From positions 239,664,191-239,728,190 of the forward strand of contig NC_073745.1 of NCBI RefSeq assembly GCF_029784135.1: DNA of 64,000 bases, given 5' to 3'. The number at the start of each line of letters is the position of its first letter. Positions within the stretch are counted from its first letter, which is position 1. The position numbers and the translations under genes were made by a program. The DNA comes from Toxorhynchites rutilus septentrionalis (Eukaryota; Arthropoda; Insecta; Diptera; Culicidae). Below, in pieces: positions 21,470-33,366 of the stretch. Below the pieces are notes generated by a model. That model saw nothing but the letters and a program-made list of their open reading frames with translations. It made no database searches and was not told where the DNA came from.

Positions 21470-21623
21470 TCTTCCAAATTTACGAAAAATTGACAGTGAA
21501 GCATGGTCAACGTGATCTATACACTCTTATCTGATTATAAGCGAAAGCTGAAGATATAATTCCTAAAAATTAAATTTCTACAGCGTTTTTTCCGTGATGC
21601 AATTTGATGTGGCACACCCTTTA

Positions 21624-23714
21624 TATAAGTATGTAGTCTACATTTGTTTGACGAAAATGAATAAATAAAATGCTTTCAATGCGGGCTGAATGGAAAGCGT
21701 AGCAAAAACAATTAAGTTCAACGTGTTAAAGTCGCCAGCTGGAACGCTTGTTAGAACAAGCGCAAACACATCGAGGTTCTCGATTTACCCAACTTTAAAT
21801 AGATCGACATCATTTTCACTGCTCTTTAGATATTTTTCTTTACCAAGGAACATACAACTCCTATGAAATCTCCAGTTGGACGATACTGAGAAAAAATCGT
21901 TGAGTTGCGTTTTTTTAACTCAGATAGAACACATGTCTTAATAATATTTTAAATCATATTTTTTGAAGAAATGGAATCAACATTTTTATCCATTATTCAT
22001 TCTTCTACAAATTTTAATTGATAGCCGTACCGAATTGAGTCGGATCGTCATCACATTGTATCGACAGCACAAACACTCCAGACTACTACCTCGATCCATT
22101 TGTCCTAAAAAAACCGTAACCCAATGAATCTGCTGCACATTTTAATTGATAGCCGAATTACTAGGCTTGAACAATAGCTTAGAAATACCGCTTCATAAAT
22201 AGGAATGTATGGGTGGTGGGGGCAGAGTGGTCATCTACTTGTTTGGTAGTATAACTATCGACTACAGATGCCGTATTGATAGTCACCTTATGCTTGGTGT
22301 TTTTCATGACTGTTGAGCCACCTTGTACTTCAGAAGAACTGTTGCATGTCAAAATATGAATAAAAACTGAAATCGCGCTCTCGATAGCCATTTGGCCGTA
22401 GTTTTCTGCATATCGTATTTAGGGAATTTCTAGTGAAATTTATATTATTTGACCTGAAAAAGTTTGTACAACTGTTTACATATTCTAGAATAGTTGGATA
22501 GATATTTTGTTTAATTTCAGCGATGATTTCGCATAGAAATTATTTTGAAGTTTGGAGGTAAAGCGATTTGCGGTGGATAACGACTTAAAATGTACTGTTT
22601 ACTAAAGTTGATACACCTTATCACATTCTGCTCTTGAAAGGGTCCCTTTTGTGGCTTTGCTATCTTGAACAACAATAACATGAACTACGATATTATTCGA
22701 AAAATGGGTGTTGAAGTGGTATTTGGGCGCAGGAAAAGATCACATTCTTTAAGATGACTACTATGCACCCACTACCCCTACATAGTATGACAATTTTGAA
22801 CCCAATATTAAAATTGAGATTTTCGAATAACTGCAACATCGTGAAAAAAAATTAAAAATCAGCGCTAGAAGAAGGGATTTGCATCATTTTAAAGGTTTAG
22901 TGGTATAGATATTTTAATAATATTCTACGCTCATACTTTTTTATCTTGCTGTGTGTAGGTGTAGTAGACGAAAATAAATTTAAAAAAACCCTTTTGTAGA
23001 CTTATACCATGTTCACTGACTAAATCAATAGTAAATAAAATTAGCCTTATCATTCAGCCTCAAAAAGCAATGATGTATAACTTTGTAAGCTCATATGCAG
23101 TATCTGTATAACTTGTGAGATTATGAAAGATGAACAAGATTGAACATGAAGTTTTCCATCAAGCCTTTCCTCAAGCATGGGTGACAACTTTTGTCTATAC
23201 TGAGTACCGTTATCTATTGTTCATAAGCGCGCCGTTTTGATTGGTGAACAAGTTCACAAGACATTAAAATTCATTTACAAAAATCGTGTGAACTGATACA
23301 CTGTTGCATAAAGCATAAGATTATTATGTTTCCTTGCTGTGGTGGCTAAGAGCAGACAAACGACCGGAACGGTGAAAAAGGGTTAAATTTTTAAAATGAT
23401 GTACATCCCATATTCTTGCGCAGATTTTTTACGAAATTATAGTCTTCTCGAAAACCACTCAAAAATAACGACTCGCTAGATGTTCCTCTAATATTTTTGT
23501 TGAGTATATATGGGTTTTAAGACCCACATACTTCCTCTGGACAACCAACACTAAAAAAGTCAACCAGACTGCTTACAATAAGATTCTACACCATCATATC
23601 AATTAAAGGCTACTCAAGACTGGTTCAAGGACTATTTTCCGGATGGTATTTCAAGATTAGCCGGCCAAAGATTGACCAGCTTCTTCGTCTGATTTCAGTC
23701 CCCTTGATTTTTTT
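21624..23714. other. AT-rich region, no gene or element recognised
   Basis: No long frame, terminal repeats or similarity to other parts of the window was found. The short minus-strand frame at 22179-22391 has no supporting feature. Confidence 0.3.
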
Positions 23715-23870
23715 GACGTAGGACTACGTCTTTGATTTCTATATAGGGGGGTCACTCTACGAAAATGTAACGAAAAATTAAGAGTTTTCAAATGCATATT
23801 ACGCAGAATCGTTCTTACGATAATGTTATGTTATATATGATGTTATAATATATATCATTAGATGGAAAAT
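23715..23870 (+). mobile_element. Left end of a T-run element, family G
   Basis: The palindrome GACGTAGGACTACGTC directly follows a T-run and is followed by TTTGATTTCTATATAGGGG and a body shared with the inverted copy at 63165-63322. The right end was not found, so the extent is unknown. Confidence 0.55.
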
Positions 23871-24203
23871 TTATCCAGCATTTTTTAGCCTGAGTCATCA
23901 ACAGTGGAAATAGTAAAACGAGTATACAATTTAAAGAATAAAAGAGGCATGTTTTGCGAGCGAATACAAAGGTAAATCATGTATTATGCATTCTTTCTTT
24001 CAACTTGGTTCCCGTGAATGTTGTATGCATTAAAAGATCGTTCTGTTCAATGTTTTGTTCTATCAAACAAATTGGACATCCAGTCAATGTGTAGGAACAA
24101 GGGTGATGTAGATGGTGGAGTGGGTTAGTAAGATGGCTGCAAATTCATAGAAATTCATTGAGCTTTATTCTTGAATACACTTCGCGGTGGGAACGAAATG
24201 AAC

Positions 24204-24413
24204 GGCTTCATTCCCGTTTCCACATTACGGTGAAAACGAAATTAACTGCACTCAATTGAACTACGTTTTACGAGTTAGTGAAGCGTCAAAGATATTGAGT
24301 TTTCAGGCAGAATGAACTCCTTTTAAATAGAAATTTTGAATGAAAATGACCTTCTCCGTATCAAATTAGTATTCATTTCGTCTTCACCGTGAAGTGGAAA
24401 CGGGAATAAAGCC
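24204..24413. mobile_element. MITE with about 39-bp terminal inverted repeats
   Basis: GGCTTCATTCCCGTTTCCAC at the left is matched by the inverse of GTGGAAACGGGAATAAAGCC at the right. The match continues inward (CGGTGAAAACGAAAT against ATTTCGTCTTCACCG). The length is 210 bp and there is no coding capacity. No clear target duplication was seen. Confidence 0.7.
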
Positions 24414-24474
24414 GGAAATGTATCCACGAGGACAAAACGGTACGGTGTCGACATCTGGATACGATATGTCGAAC

Positions 24475-24790
24475 ATATTTTTGACTTGTCCGAGGTTCAT
24501 GCGATAGCGGCACCTTCACTGAGTCAGAATCTGTTCGATTTTTTTTTGTTTCAGATAACTAGAAGGGCTGGAATTGTGTACGCCATGGCACAACTTTTTT
24601 TAAAGCCTCTACCTTTATCAGCTTGTTATTCCAATTTATATATTTTTTCCGTCTAATTTTTGTTTTATTGTTAAAATATAGACAAACAAATAATGATATC
24701 TTGGATAGTAAAAATGTTCTTTGTTTTATTTTTGTGGAGCTCGAAAAAACGTCTTAAATTTGTGCTTCTACACTAGAATACCACTTTAAG
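24475..24790 (+). repeat. Repeat R: empty-site paralogue of the H2A-element insertion
   Basis: CATGCGATAGCGGCACCTTC, CAGAATCTGTTCGA and a T-run, then GTTTCAGATAACTAGAAGG, read continuously here. In the second copy the two halves are separated: 47101-47167 on one side and 49489-49740 on the other, with the H2A-bearing element between them. It therefore shows the pre-insertion state of that site. Confidence 0.8.
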
Positions 24791-25499
24791 AAGAATTGTA
24801 TCCAATTTAGCGTAAAAAATGGAATAACAAAGTGTGCTTGAAGAACTTCAAGCGGTCTGAATACATATTGTCTTCTGAAGACACTAGTCCATTTGCACTC
24901 GAGAATTTGAATGATTTAGACATTACTTTGGGCCTACACTATACAATAGATTAACCTAGATCTTCCGAACGACCGCTTCACAAAACAAAGGTTTTCCGGT
25001 TACTTACCGTTTCAATAATTAGTTTTATGGACATGGTTTGTGTTACAACCAAAACTTCGAAGCTGAACTAAACAAATTGAGTTATCACAGTTCTATTTTT
25101 GTGGAAGAAATGGGACAATATTCACCGTTGATCGGTATATCAAGCCAATTATCTTTTCTAAACTCATAAAATTTAGTCCGCAGTTGCGAAATATATTATT
25201 TGTTAACATTTTTTGAAATAAACTTCAAAACCTCAAGGCAAGTTTAATGAAATGCGCTATATAACAATGCCAATTAGAATAAACATCGAATAATCTATCA
25301 AACTTTGTTCAAAAGTAAGCTTTGAATGTTAGTTTCCTTCGATATGATCGTGGAGACATTTGAAGAAATTTTTTCGTACCATGTGAAGATATTTGGAAAA
25401 ATCACCTGGCATCCCTGGTGAGAAGTACGTTTTGAACGATTGGCGAAGCAGAATCAGATAAGTCGTTGATGATGTTGATATGTATTCTTGATCATGCCA
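24791..25499. other. AT-rich region without recognised features
   Basis: No frame, repeat end or similarity was identified. Confidence 0.3.
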
Positions 25500-25640
25500 T
25501 AACATTTTTTCGAATGTTCTGGAGAAAACAATTCATGCTTTTACACCACGATAACGCTCAAACTGCTCAAACTGATCAAACTGAAAACAATACTGTATCT
25601 TTGCCCCTTCATATTCGCCAGACTCCATGTGAATTTATTT
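25500..25640 (+). mobile_element. Mariner transposase relic
   Basis: The frame contains FMLLHHDNAQTAQ followed by NNTVSLPLHIRQTPCEF. This resembles the second-Asp block (HHDNA) and the following third-Asp region of mariner transposases, with decay. The relic runs into a TTTTTA-rich tract at which the DD37E copy starts. No ends are visible. Confidence 0.4.
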
Positions 25641-25664
25641 TTATTTTTATATTTTTATTTTTAT

Positions 25665-26885
25665 ATTTTTAATTTTTATGAATTATATCTTCAGCTTTCG
25701 TTTATAATCGGATAAGAGTGTATAGATCACGTTGGCCATGCTTCACTGTCAATTTTTCGTAAATTTGGAAAAATGTCGTCGAACGAAAAAGAGCGTCGTG
25801 AATTAATCCTGTGCACTCATTTCGAGAATCCGGAGTTGTCACATCGGGACATCGGTAAGATGCTGGGAATCGTCTAATCCACGGTCAGCAGAGTACTAAA
25901 ACGATACTTCGAGAACCCAACCATCGACCGGAAGGTGAAGAACGGCAAAAATGGATGCTCCGTCAGTGAAAAAGATCACAAGAGCGTAGTTAAGCAGTTT
26001 AGACGTGATCCGAGAAGTTCGGTCCGGGATGTCGCCAATAAGCTGAATTTGTCATGTTCATTCGTCCAGCGGACCAAGCAGCGGGAGGGCCTGCGTACAT
26101 ACAAGGTTCAGAAGGCTCCTAACCGCGACGAAAGACAAAACATGGTGGGGAAGACGCGAGCCCGGAAGCTGTACACCGAAATGCTGACGAAGCCGCATTG
26201 CCTGGTAATGGACGACGAAACCTACGTCAAAGCGGACTTTCGTCAGCTGCCGGGCCTGTTGTTCTTCTCCGCAGAGGACAAATTCAGCGTTCCGGAGGAG
26301 TTTCGCAAGCAGAAACTATCCAAGTTTGCCAAAAAGTACATGGTGTGGCAAGCGATCTGACCGGCACGGTAAACGGGCAGGTTTACCTTAAGGAGTGCCT
26401 ACAGAAGCGCTTACTACCACTATTGAAGCAGCACGAGGGCCCGACCATCTTCTGGCCGGATCTCGCTTCGTGCCACTATTCAAAGGACGTGTTGGAGTGG
26501 TACGAAGCCAACGGGGTCACCTTCGTACCAAAGGAAATGAGCCCGCCCAACGCGCCGGAGCTTCGCCCAATAGAGAAATATTGGGCGATTATGAAGCAGG
26601 CCCTCCGGAAGAACCCAAAAGTTGTCAAATCGGAGGCGGACTTCAAGAGAAAATGCATTTCTGTTCAAAAAAAAACTACAACCTGACGTTGTACAGAACC
26701 TTATGGACGGGGTAAAGAGGAAGGTGCAAGCATACGGGCTTGGGCTCGAAGTATGAATAAAAAGAAAATGCCAAAAGTTGTTTAATAGTTTTTATTTTAC
26801 TGTCTAAAATTTTCAAAAGGATCGGTCTACTGGGCGAATTTCTACAGCGTTTTTTCCGTGATGCAATTTGATGTGACACACCCTT
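25665..26885 (+). mobile_element. ITmD37E-type transposon copy 2, left end missing
   Basis: The right end is GTGACACACCCTT followed by TA (26886-26887). On the left, homology with the copy at 33367 begins only at about 25665, next to a (TTTTTA)-rich tract, so about 65 bp including the left terminal repeat are gone. It cannot be mobilised as it stands. Confidence 0.9.
25773..26757 (+). pseudogene. DD37E transposase, copy 2
   Basis: It is the same protein as the other copies, starting at the ATG at 25773. A TAA at 25875-25877 replaces the Gln codon in GIVQSTVSRVL. About 35 bp encoding the segment between WQAI and MTGTVNG are deleted at about 26358, which also shifts the frame. The rest, with WPDLASCHYS and PIEKYW, remains readable to KKK. 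One extra base in the A-run at about 26670 breaks the C-terminus again. Confidence 0.9.
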
Positions 26886-29424
26886 TAGAATATGTGAACC
26901 GTCGTCCAAACTAAGTCCTAAGTCGGTATTCTACTTTTTGCAGTGAATCTACTCCCAATTACTCGGATATTCCGTATACCCATAATCATGTAGATAATGA
27001 GTGCAAATAACTGAAGAACGAAAGTCGAATATTTTGTTTTATTTGTTTTGTTTTGTTTTGACCTCAGGTTTGCTGATACTGGTTCCAAATAATCAGCAAT
27101 AAAGGAAACTGCCTATTGGGTTAAGGGCAGAGCTGCAATTCGTCATTGTCACTGCATATATTTGGGCTACTATGACGACCATTGCAACATTACCACCAAA
27201 CGACGTGCAACAAAATATAAACCGACAAAACAAATTCCTCACTCTTCGATACTAAATAGTTTGTCAGAGTGTGTTGACGACCAAAGCATGTTGCAAGTCA
27301 GTGCCATATGATCGTCAAGACGGGAAATACTATGTTACTTGATGTAATGGAAGTTTACATGTTTACCAGGGTGCATTTGTTTAAGTTGGGCTACCTGAAT
27401 ACCATTCTTACACGTTGTCGCGTGTTCGACAGAGTATTTACTTCAGTAAATACCGGGAACAACAACCGGAACGAAAATCGAACCTTTGCTCGATAAAGAT
27501 AACATGCAGTCTCCGACAATCATCAATTCGATGCTGACAATTTTACCGCCTACTTGGTCGGTCAAAACGTATTGACGAAGCTCAGTAACAGGCAAATTGT
27601 TGCATCGTACTCCGTCAGTCACCATTTGACCAACATTTTTGTCAGTAAGATGTGACTAACGTGGCTCGTCAGTTGTCAGTGACATTGATGAAAAAATGCA
27701 GCTCTGGTAAAGGGTCTGTCTGGGAGGCTAAAAAATAATGAAATTTTGTCATTTTTTCGGATGTTAGGAAGTGTTCGGGTATTTTGGTTATAGTTAAAAA
27801 TAAATTTGAAGATATATTTCACATTTTTCGAGTGCACGAATAATGATTATTACGCTATTGGCGGCTGAATGCGCAGATGCTGTCTGAGAATCGGTACCTT
27901 GCTGGTGGTATCGTTTCTGGGGCAACGGAGTGTCGCAGAACGAATTCCAATGAATATTTTGAAATTTTAGGACAATACCTAAAGTGTTACATAGGGGTTT
28001 TTGAAAATTCAAAAAATTGCCGAAATGTTGGCAATTTTTGTGAGTAATTTTTCGTGAAAAATTGTTATTTAGAAGCTTATAAAAAATTTAAAAAGTGAGG
28101 TATCTTAAAACGGCTATGTAACGCTTTAGATAATACATTTTAACATTTTTTCTGAGATATCGATACCACCAGTTGGAAAAACATGGTTTCGAGAAAACGC
28201 GTTTTAAATTCGTACAGCAATACCATATCCCTTAAGGTGACTTCATACTTTTGGCTGTACCTTTCCAACGGAATCAAATATTGGAAAATCCTTTTAGAAC
28301 ATCGTTTCTGAGGGCATAAGCTTCTCAAAAATGCAAAAAAAAAGGTCGGAAGGAGCGGAAGTCAAGAAAAGTACTCCGATGCCATTTCGAGATCGGAGAT
28401 GGAGACTTCCGGATCATTGAAAAAGGGGTTCAAAAGACTGGAGATGGAGTTAGTAGAGTGACGATAGACAAAAAAATACTGGAGATGAAGATTATGTTAG
28501 AGAGAAATGCACACAGGACCACGCACACACAGACGCAAATACATGTTTCTAAACGTTCACGCCGTCGACGATGGACGAGGTTTAATCGAGGCCGTCTAAT
28601 GGCACAATCAAATGCTTTCCCTCGGTGGGCGCCACCCGATGAGCCAGGCTTATGCAGGTCATTGATGGCAATCGTCGGAGTGAATGTGTCAAATAATTAC
28701 GAAGCAAAAACAGAAGATCGGTTTAAAATCACTCCGGATTTTTTCAAATGATCACCGGCTGGATTAGAACTACCTCTCATTTTCTGGTAATTTTGAAATG
28801 TATGCGTTCGAATGTCGAAGGTTCCAGAAAAACTGTCAACGTTTGCTATAATGCTCGTTTGGCACAGTCTGTCGATTTGTAATCACAATCTAGCGCTTAC
28901 GTCACCGCTGAACGGATACGATAAAAGATCGAAAAAGATTATGTGGTGCATTTCAGCTTTTTATGCTTGAAATCAAGAAACAGTTCGAAACCAGATCAGA
29001 AAGTCTTTCAGCAATATTCTCTTTCTGATTCAATTCCAATCTATCCTATAAGTGAACCAGAGATTCAGATTTCAAGTGTCCACATCCTTGTAGTATCTGT
29101 GCGATTCGCTCGTTGGTAATCAAAAGTCAAAGTTTCTTCTCAGATTGCTGGGCAATGGTTAGTTTGTGAGGTTTATCCCTTCAGTTCTTCAGGAACCACA
29201 AAACAGAAATGGTAGGCAGTTAACTAGCAGCTGCCTGTTTGTGGACAGAGCGCCTAAACGATCGCGAAACTAAAGGTCCTACCATTTCTCTTCACATCCG
29301 CCAGCCTGAAACAAGACCACGGATTGTAATACTGAAACGGTTGAGAATAGTTTATTCCAGAGGGAGTCCTTACTTTTTGAGTAATGCATTGAATGTCAGT
29401 TTCCTTAAAATTTCGCCGTGTTTT
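26886..29424. other. Intergenic region with no certain gene
   Basis: The frame at 28458-28751 encodes 97 residues with a basic stretch (KRSRRRRWTRFNRGR) and no known domain. The region 27990-28330 shares an old repeat segment with 45030-45130 (CGCGTTTTCTCGAAAC-like). A GTTTT-rich tract lies at 27038-27060. The frame at 29239-29490 vaguely recalls mariner C-terminal sequence but is too decayed to call. Confidence 0.3.
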
Positions 29425-29689
29425 GACGTAGAACTACGTCTTTCATTAAAGGTGTTAAATCAGAAAACAGGTCACGTTTTTATGAAATAAAGTTAACTTT
29501 AATTTTGGCGATTTACATACCAAACGAATCGGAAATTCCCTAAGATTTGTTTGATATGCTATACATTACAATCCCATAATCTGTATATAGTTCAAATTGA
29601 TGAAAATTGGAGCAACTTATCGACGAGAAACGAAGGGGAAATCTAGAGGCGAATGAACTGAAAAGTTTAAACCCTCTTTAAGCCAAAAA

Positions 29690-29720
<31 letters not shown>

Positions 29721-29793
29721 GGGAAATCGTAAGATGTAAAGTCTCCGTGAACAAAGGAAAAGAAGAAGAACGAAGGGGAATATTTGCCTAGAG
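29425..29793 (+). mobile_element. T-run element, family F, copy 1 (left part)
   Basis: The left palindrome GACGTAGAACTACGTC is preceded by a T-run. Downstream CAGAAAACAGGTCACG is shared with copies at 37668 (-) and 41241 (+). The body continues to CCTAGAG, where a hAT-like element is inserted. The right part of the same copy resumes at 37749. Confidence 0.8.
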
Positions 29794-29974
29794 CAGGGGT
29801 TCTCAAAGTGATCGATATCGACCCCTTGGGGTCGATATTGGTTTCTCAGGGGTCGACATGAACGAAAATTGATTTTGGGGGTCGACGCGGTCTTATAATC
29901 GACCCCCATTAGTTAACACAAGCTCTTGTTTGAATCTTTCAAGATACAGTATAGGTTGTGTTACGTAGAAAGTA

Positions 29975-30493
29975 ACAGTTCGGCTGAAAAGTTCATAAGG
30001 TTGACGTCTAGATGGCGCCTCTTGCAAAAATCTACTTGACTATTACAAAGCACCATCTTTCAATGGATACGTGTCAAAATTTGACAGCAATCGGTCGATT
30101 GGTTCGTGAGTTACAGCATTGAGAGTGAAGCAACTTTTTTTATTGTGAAAAAAAATCACAAATCAATGAAAACGATGGCAAAATTACATGAATTGGGCTA
30201 TGAATTGCTTCCGCATCCATCGTATTTTCCAGATCTGCCACCCAGCGACTATTTTCTGTTCGCAGACCTGAAGAGAATGCTTGCTTGCAAGAAATTTAAG
30301 ACCGATGATGAAGTAATTACCGATACTGAGGCCTATTTTGGAAAACCCGAAAGAGTAATATAAAAATGGTATCGAAAAGTTGCAAGATCGCTATAATCAC
30401 TGTATCGCCCTCAAAGGAAATTATGTTGAATAATAAAATTGAATTTTGCATGAAAAAAACTGTGTTACCTTATAAACTTTTCAGCCGAACTGT
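29975..30493 (+). mobile_element. Internally deleted mariner (DD34D) with TA duplication
   Basis: The terminal repeats ACAGTTCGGCTGAAAAGTT and their inverse are flanked by TA (29973-29974 and 30494-30495). At 519 bp it keeps the 5' untranslated part and jumps to the transposase C-terminus: LPHPSYFPDLPPSDYFLFADL with the third Asp position, then KFKTDDEVITDTEAYF. The first and second Asp blocks are deleted. The remaining frame (30106-30363) is not a functional protein. Confidence 0.9.
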
Positions 30494-33276
30494 TATGATT
30501 ATTGTACTTTTCAAAAACTCAACAAATAGATGAGCGCGCATAAGTTCGTATTAGATGAAAAATTTGGCATTTGCGTTTTGAAATTTGTTGGAACTTGAAT
30601 ACACTTATCTACTAATTTAATTCAAGAGATTTCATTAGTATAAATAGAAAGAAAGTCACCAGGTTCATCTCATAACACTGATTTTGTCAAATCTGTTTTA
30701 GCATTAACGTGCGATGTTTATATTTTTTATTCAAAAATTAATTGCCTACTCCTGTATTTGAGAGTAATTTGTATTATCATATTTACAATTAAATTAATAT
30801 TTATATGATTTTGAATCTATTTATTTTGTTGAATTTTGATAGGAAAATGATGTCTTCCAGATTTCCAGATTTGTATGGAGTCTTCCAAATTTTGGTAAAG
30901 AATCCAGATATTCAGACCGTCCTTTGTCTAGTCTAGAATTTCCGCACTTTGCCCAGATTTGTCCAAATTTAAAAAAAATCTGCAATCACATTTGACTTTA
31001 TTGAGTTGATTTGGTAAGCTAGTTTGTGCTAGTTTTATTGAAACAGTTATTCAAAATGTCATCACTGATTTTACCGAAGGGTTTGAAAGGCCAGACTGAG
31101 CTGGCATTCCCAGTGCACCGATAAGCATGCTGGTTTCTACTAAGTATTTAGTAAGGACATTAAGTGTCTTGTAGGATTGAAGGATTTCTTGAAGCATGCT
31201 GCGACTGAGAAGCACAGAAGTTCACGATCTTGAAGATGGCCAACACGTGGTGCCCATTAGTCATCTGCGAAGCCATCCGTTCAGTTTTATTACTGACGAA
31301 TCGTCGAAGAATTAATCAATCACTTAAGGTATCCGTAGACTGCTTGTCCGGAGGTCGAATAATTGACACTTTTTGACAGATAAAGTTGGTTTGAAATTTG
31401 TACAAACACTATTTTGTTTGCCACTCTTCAATCATCAACAGAGACAAATAATGTCGAACATCGAACATGGAAAAAAATTGACTGAAATATTTAAGGTAAC
31501 CTAACCATGTACCGACAGGTTCGAAAAATAGCCCAAAAATTATGTTGGGTATTGAAGATCTGCCTTATGCTCTTCGTATACGTGTAAGCATATTCCAGAT
31601 GAAGTTGAGCAAACCAGTAGCTGTCTTAGCTACAGTCCCTTGCGAACTAGTTAGAGTGATAAGATTCAGGAAATTCTTGATTCAAAACCCTTGAAATTGC
31701 CGCATCCATGCGCGATTAAATGGCAGTGGTGCAAAGAGTGCTTGACAGACATGAACCAATTCGAATCTAATTTGGATTTGTGAAACATATTAATCGTGTT
31801 GAGAACTTTAAAGTGGTAGACTAATACTTATTTGACATTTTTGTAACACATACTCAAAGTGATTAACAACATGAGCAAGCTATTTTAAAGTGAGAGTCCT
31901 ACCGATTCCTCATTCGAGCATTACACGACTTTTACGCACGGTATTGGATATTTTTTTCACAATTGAGTTCATGCAAACGCTAAAAGATCTGAGTAAAGTT
32001 GCGTTAAATCAATAAAATTACGAGGGCTTTGAATGTGTTATGGTTGGCACAAGGGCTGAACAACTCATTAGGGAGTACGTTATCGATGGAAAAATATATG
32101 TTGATCGGCTCAACGAATTCAAGGCTAATGTATGTATCAACTCCGATTTCGACTACTCGGTTATGATAAATCTGACCATGCTGGACTAGTCCAATGTCAT
32201 CAGAAGAAAACACCAAATCATTCTACCGCTTATTGAAAATTTTCCCTATCTAGTTCCCAGATAAATCATTCAGCCAATTGTTGCGAAATTCAGAGAGCTG
32301 CGCAATCTGGAGACTATTCTCCGGATGAACCAATGTAGTCAATGTAAGGTTCTAGCCACAACTACCCGTGGTGGTGGAATGGCATACCCGCAATCAAGAA
32401 AATTTATTCCAAAAATTTACTGAACACCGAAGAAAGTTGTTTGATGCACATGTCTACAACCATCAAGTTTAAGTATATTGCGTCGATAGATGATAAGAAG
32501 AAATAACTGTTAGAATGTGGATTGATTGATTGTGTTGAATTATAGAGACTTTAAACTTTTGCAGTTCTAGTCCTGAGAAGGGCCTTTGTGGACAAACTCA
32601 TTCCAAACTCCTTCTTCACCTGCCTTGAGAAAGACACTTCATTGGCATTGCTCGTCAGCAAATCGTGTCCGCTTCCACAAACGTTAAACGACGCTCTCGT
32701 AAAAAATATTCAATTAAATTTGCAATTAAATATAAAAAAATGTCGACAAAAATCCAGACAAATCCAGACTTTTGATTTTCCAACATCCAGATGTCTGAAT
32801 ATACCTGACAACCCTGGCTTAACCCTTTATAAGACCGTGGAAACTAGGCAAAGAATCGACTCAAACTTCAGAGAACATAATCCTTTCATGAGGAAGAACA
32901 CAAAATTGATGGCAATATATTTGCCACTATCCGTTGTGGCAAATATATTGCCTTGTAAGCTTTTGTTGTTGTGCCTTTGGTTATACAAAAATAAAAACAA
33001 TATCTGTACTGCAGCGAAAAAAATTTTTTTAATTACTTACAAAGAATGACATAAAATTTGAATTTTTCATCAAATACACCATTTTTACTTAAAGAAACTG
33101 CATGAAATTACACAGTAGATCATAAATAGAACGCTTACAGTGAAAAATGCATATTCAACGAATTTGAACGAATTATAACTTATAACAGGTTAACCCATCG
33201 CAAAGTTTAAGTTAGTAAGTAATTTGTGTGAATAAGACAGAAACAAGAAATATATTTTTTGTTTAAAAAAATTATA
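30494..33276. other. Interior of the hAT-like element, decayed
   Basis: Scattered frames (32004-32216 minus, 32588-33049 plus) lack recognisable domains. Plus-strand segments around 31540-31720 look coding-like (for example DLPYALRIRVSIFQMKL) but carry many stops. Any transposase that was here is too degraded for me to identify. Confidence 0.3.
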
Positions 33277-33366
33277 GGAGGTTGTGTCCAAGATACGACC
33301 GCATTGTTGACGTAGAACTACGCCGTTTTTTTTATATAAGTCGCTTGTTTATACCTTCGGATATTA

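Larger units (their letters stand above)
16618..21621 (-). mobile_element. ITmD37E-type transposon copy 1, split by a LINE
   Basis: The ends are AAGGGTGTGTCAC on the left and GTGGCACACCCTT on the right, each next to TA (16616-16617 and 21622-21623). The transposase is on the minus strand. Its N-terminal part is at 21469-20787 and its C-terminal part at 17065-16747, separated by a 3.7-kb LINE. Removing the LINE leaves about 1.3 kb, the size of the copy at 33367-34667. Confidence 0.92.

Noticed and set aside
26198..26715. Second-frame open reading frames over the DD37E copies (for example MPGNGRRNLRQSG)
   Set aside because: They are shadow frames of the transposase, present in all copies because the transposase DNA is conserved.
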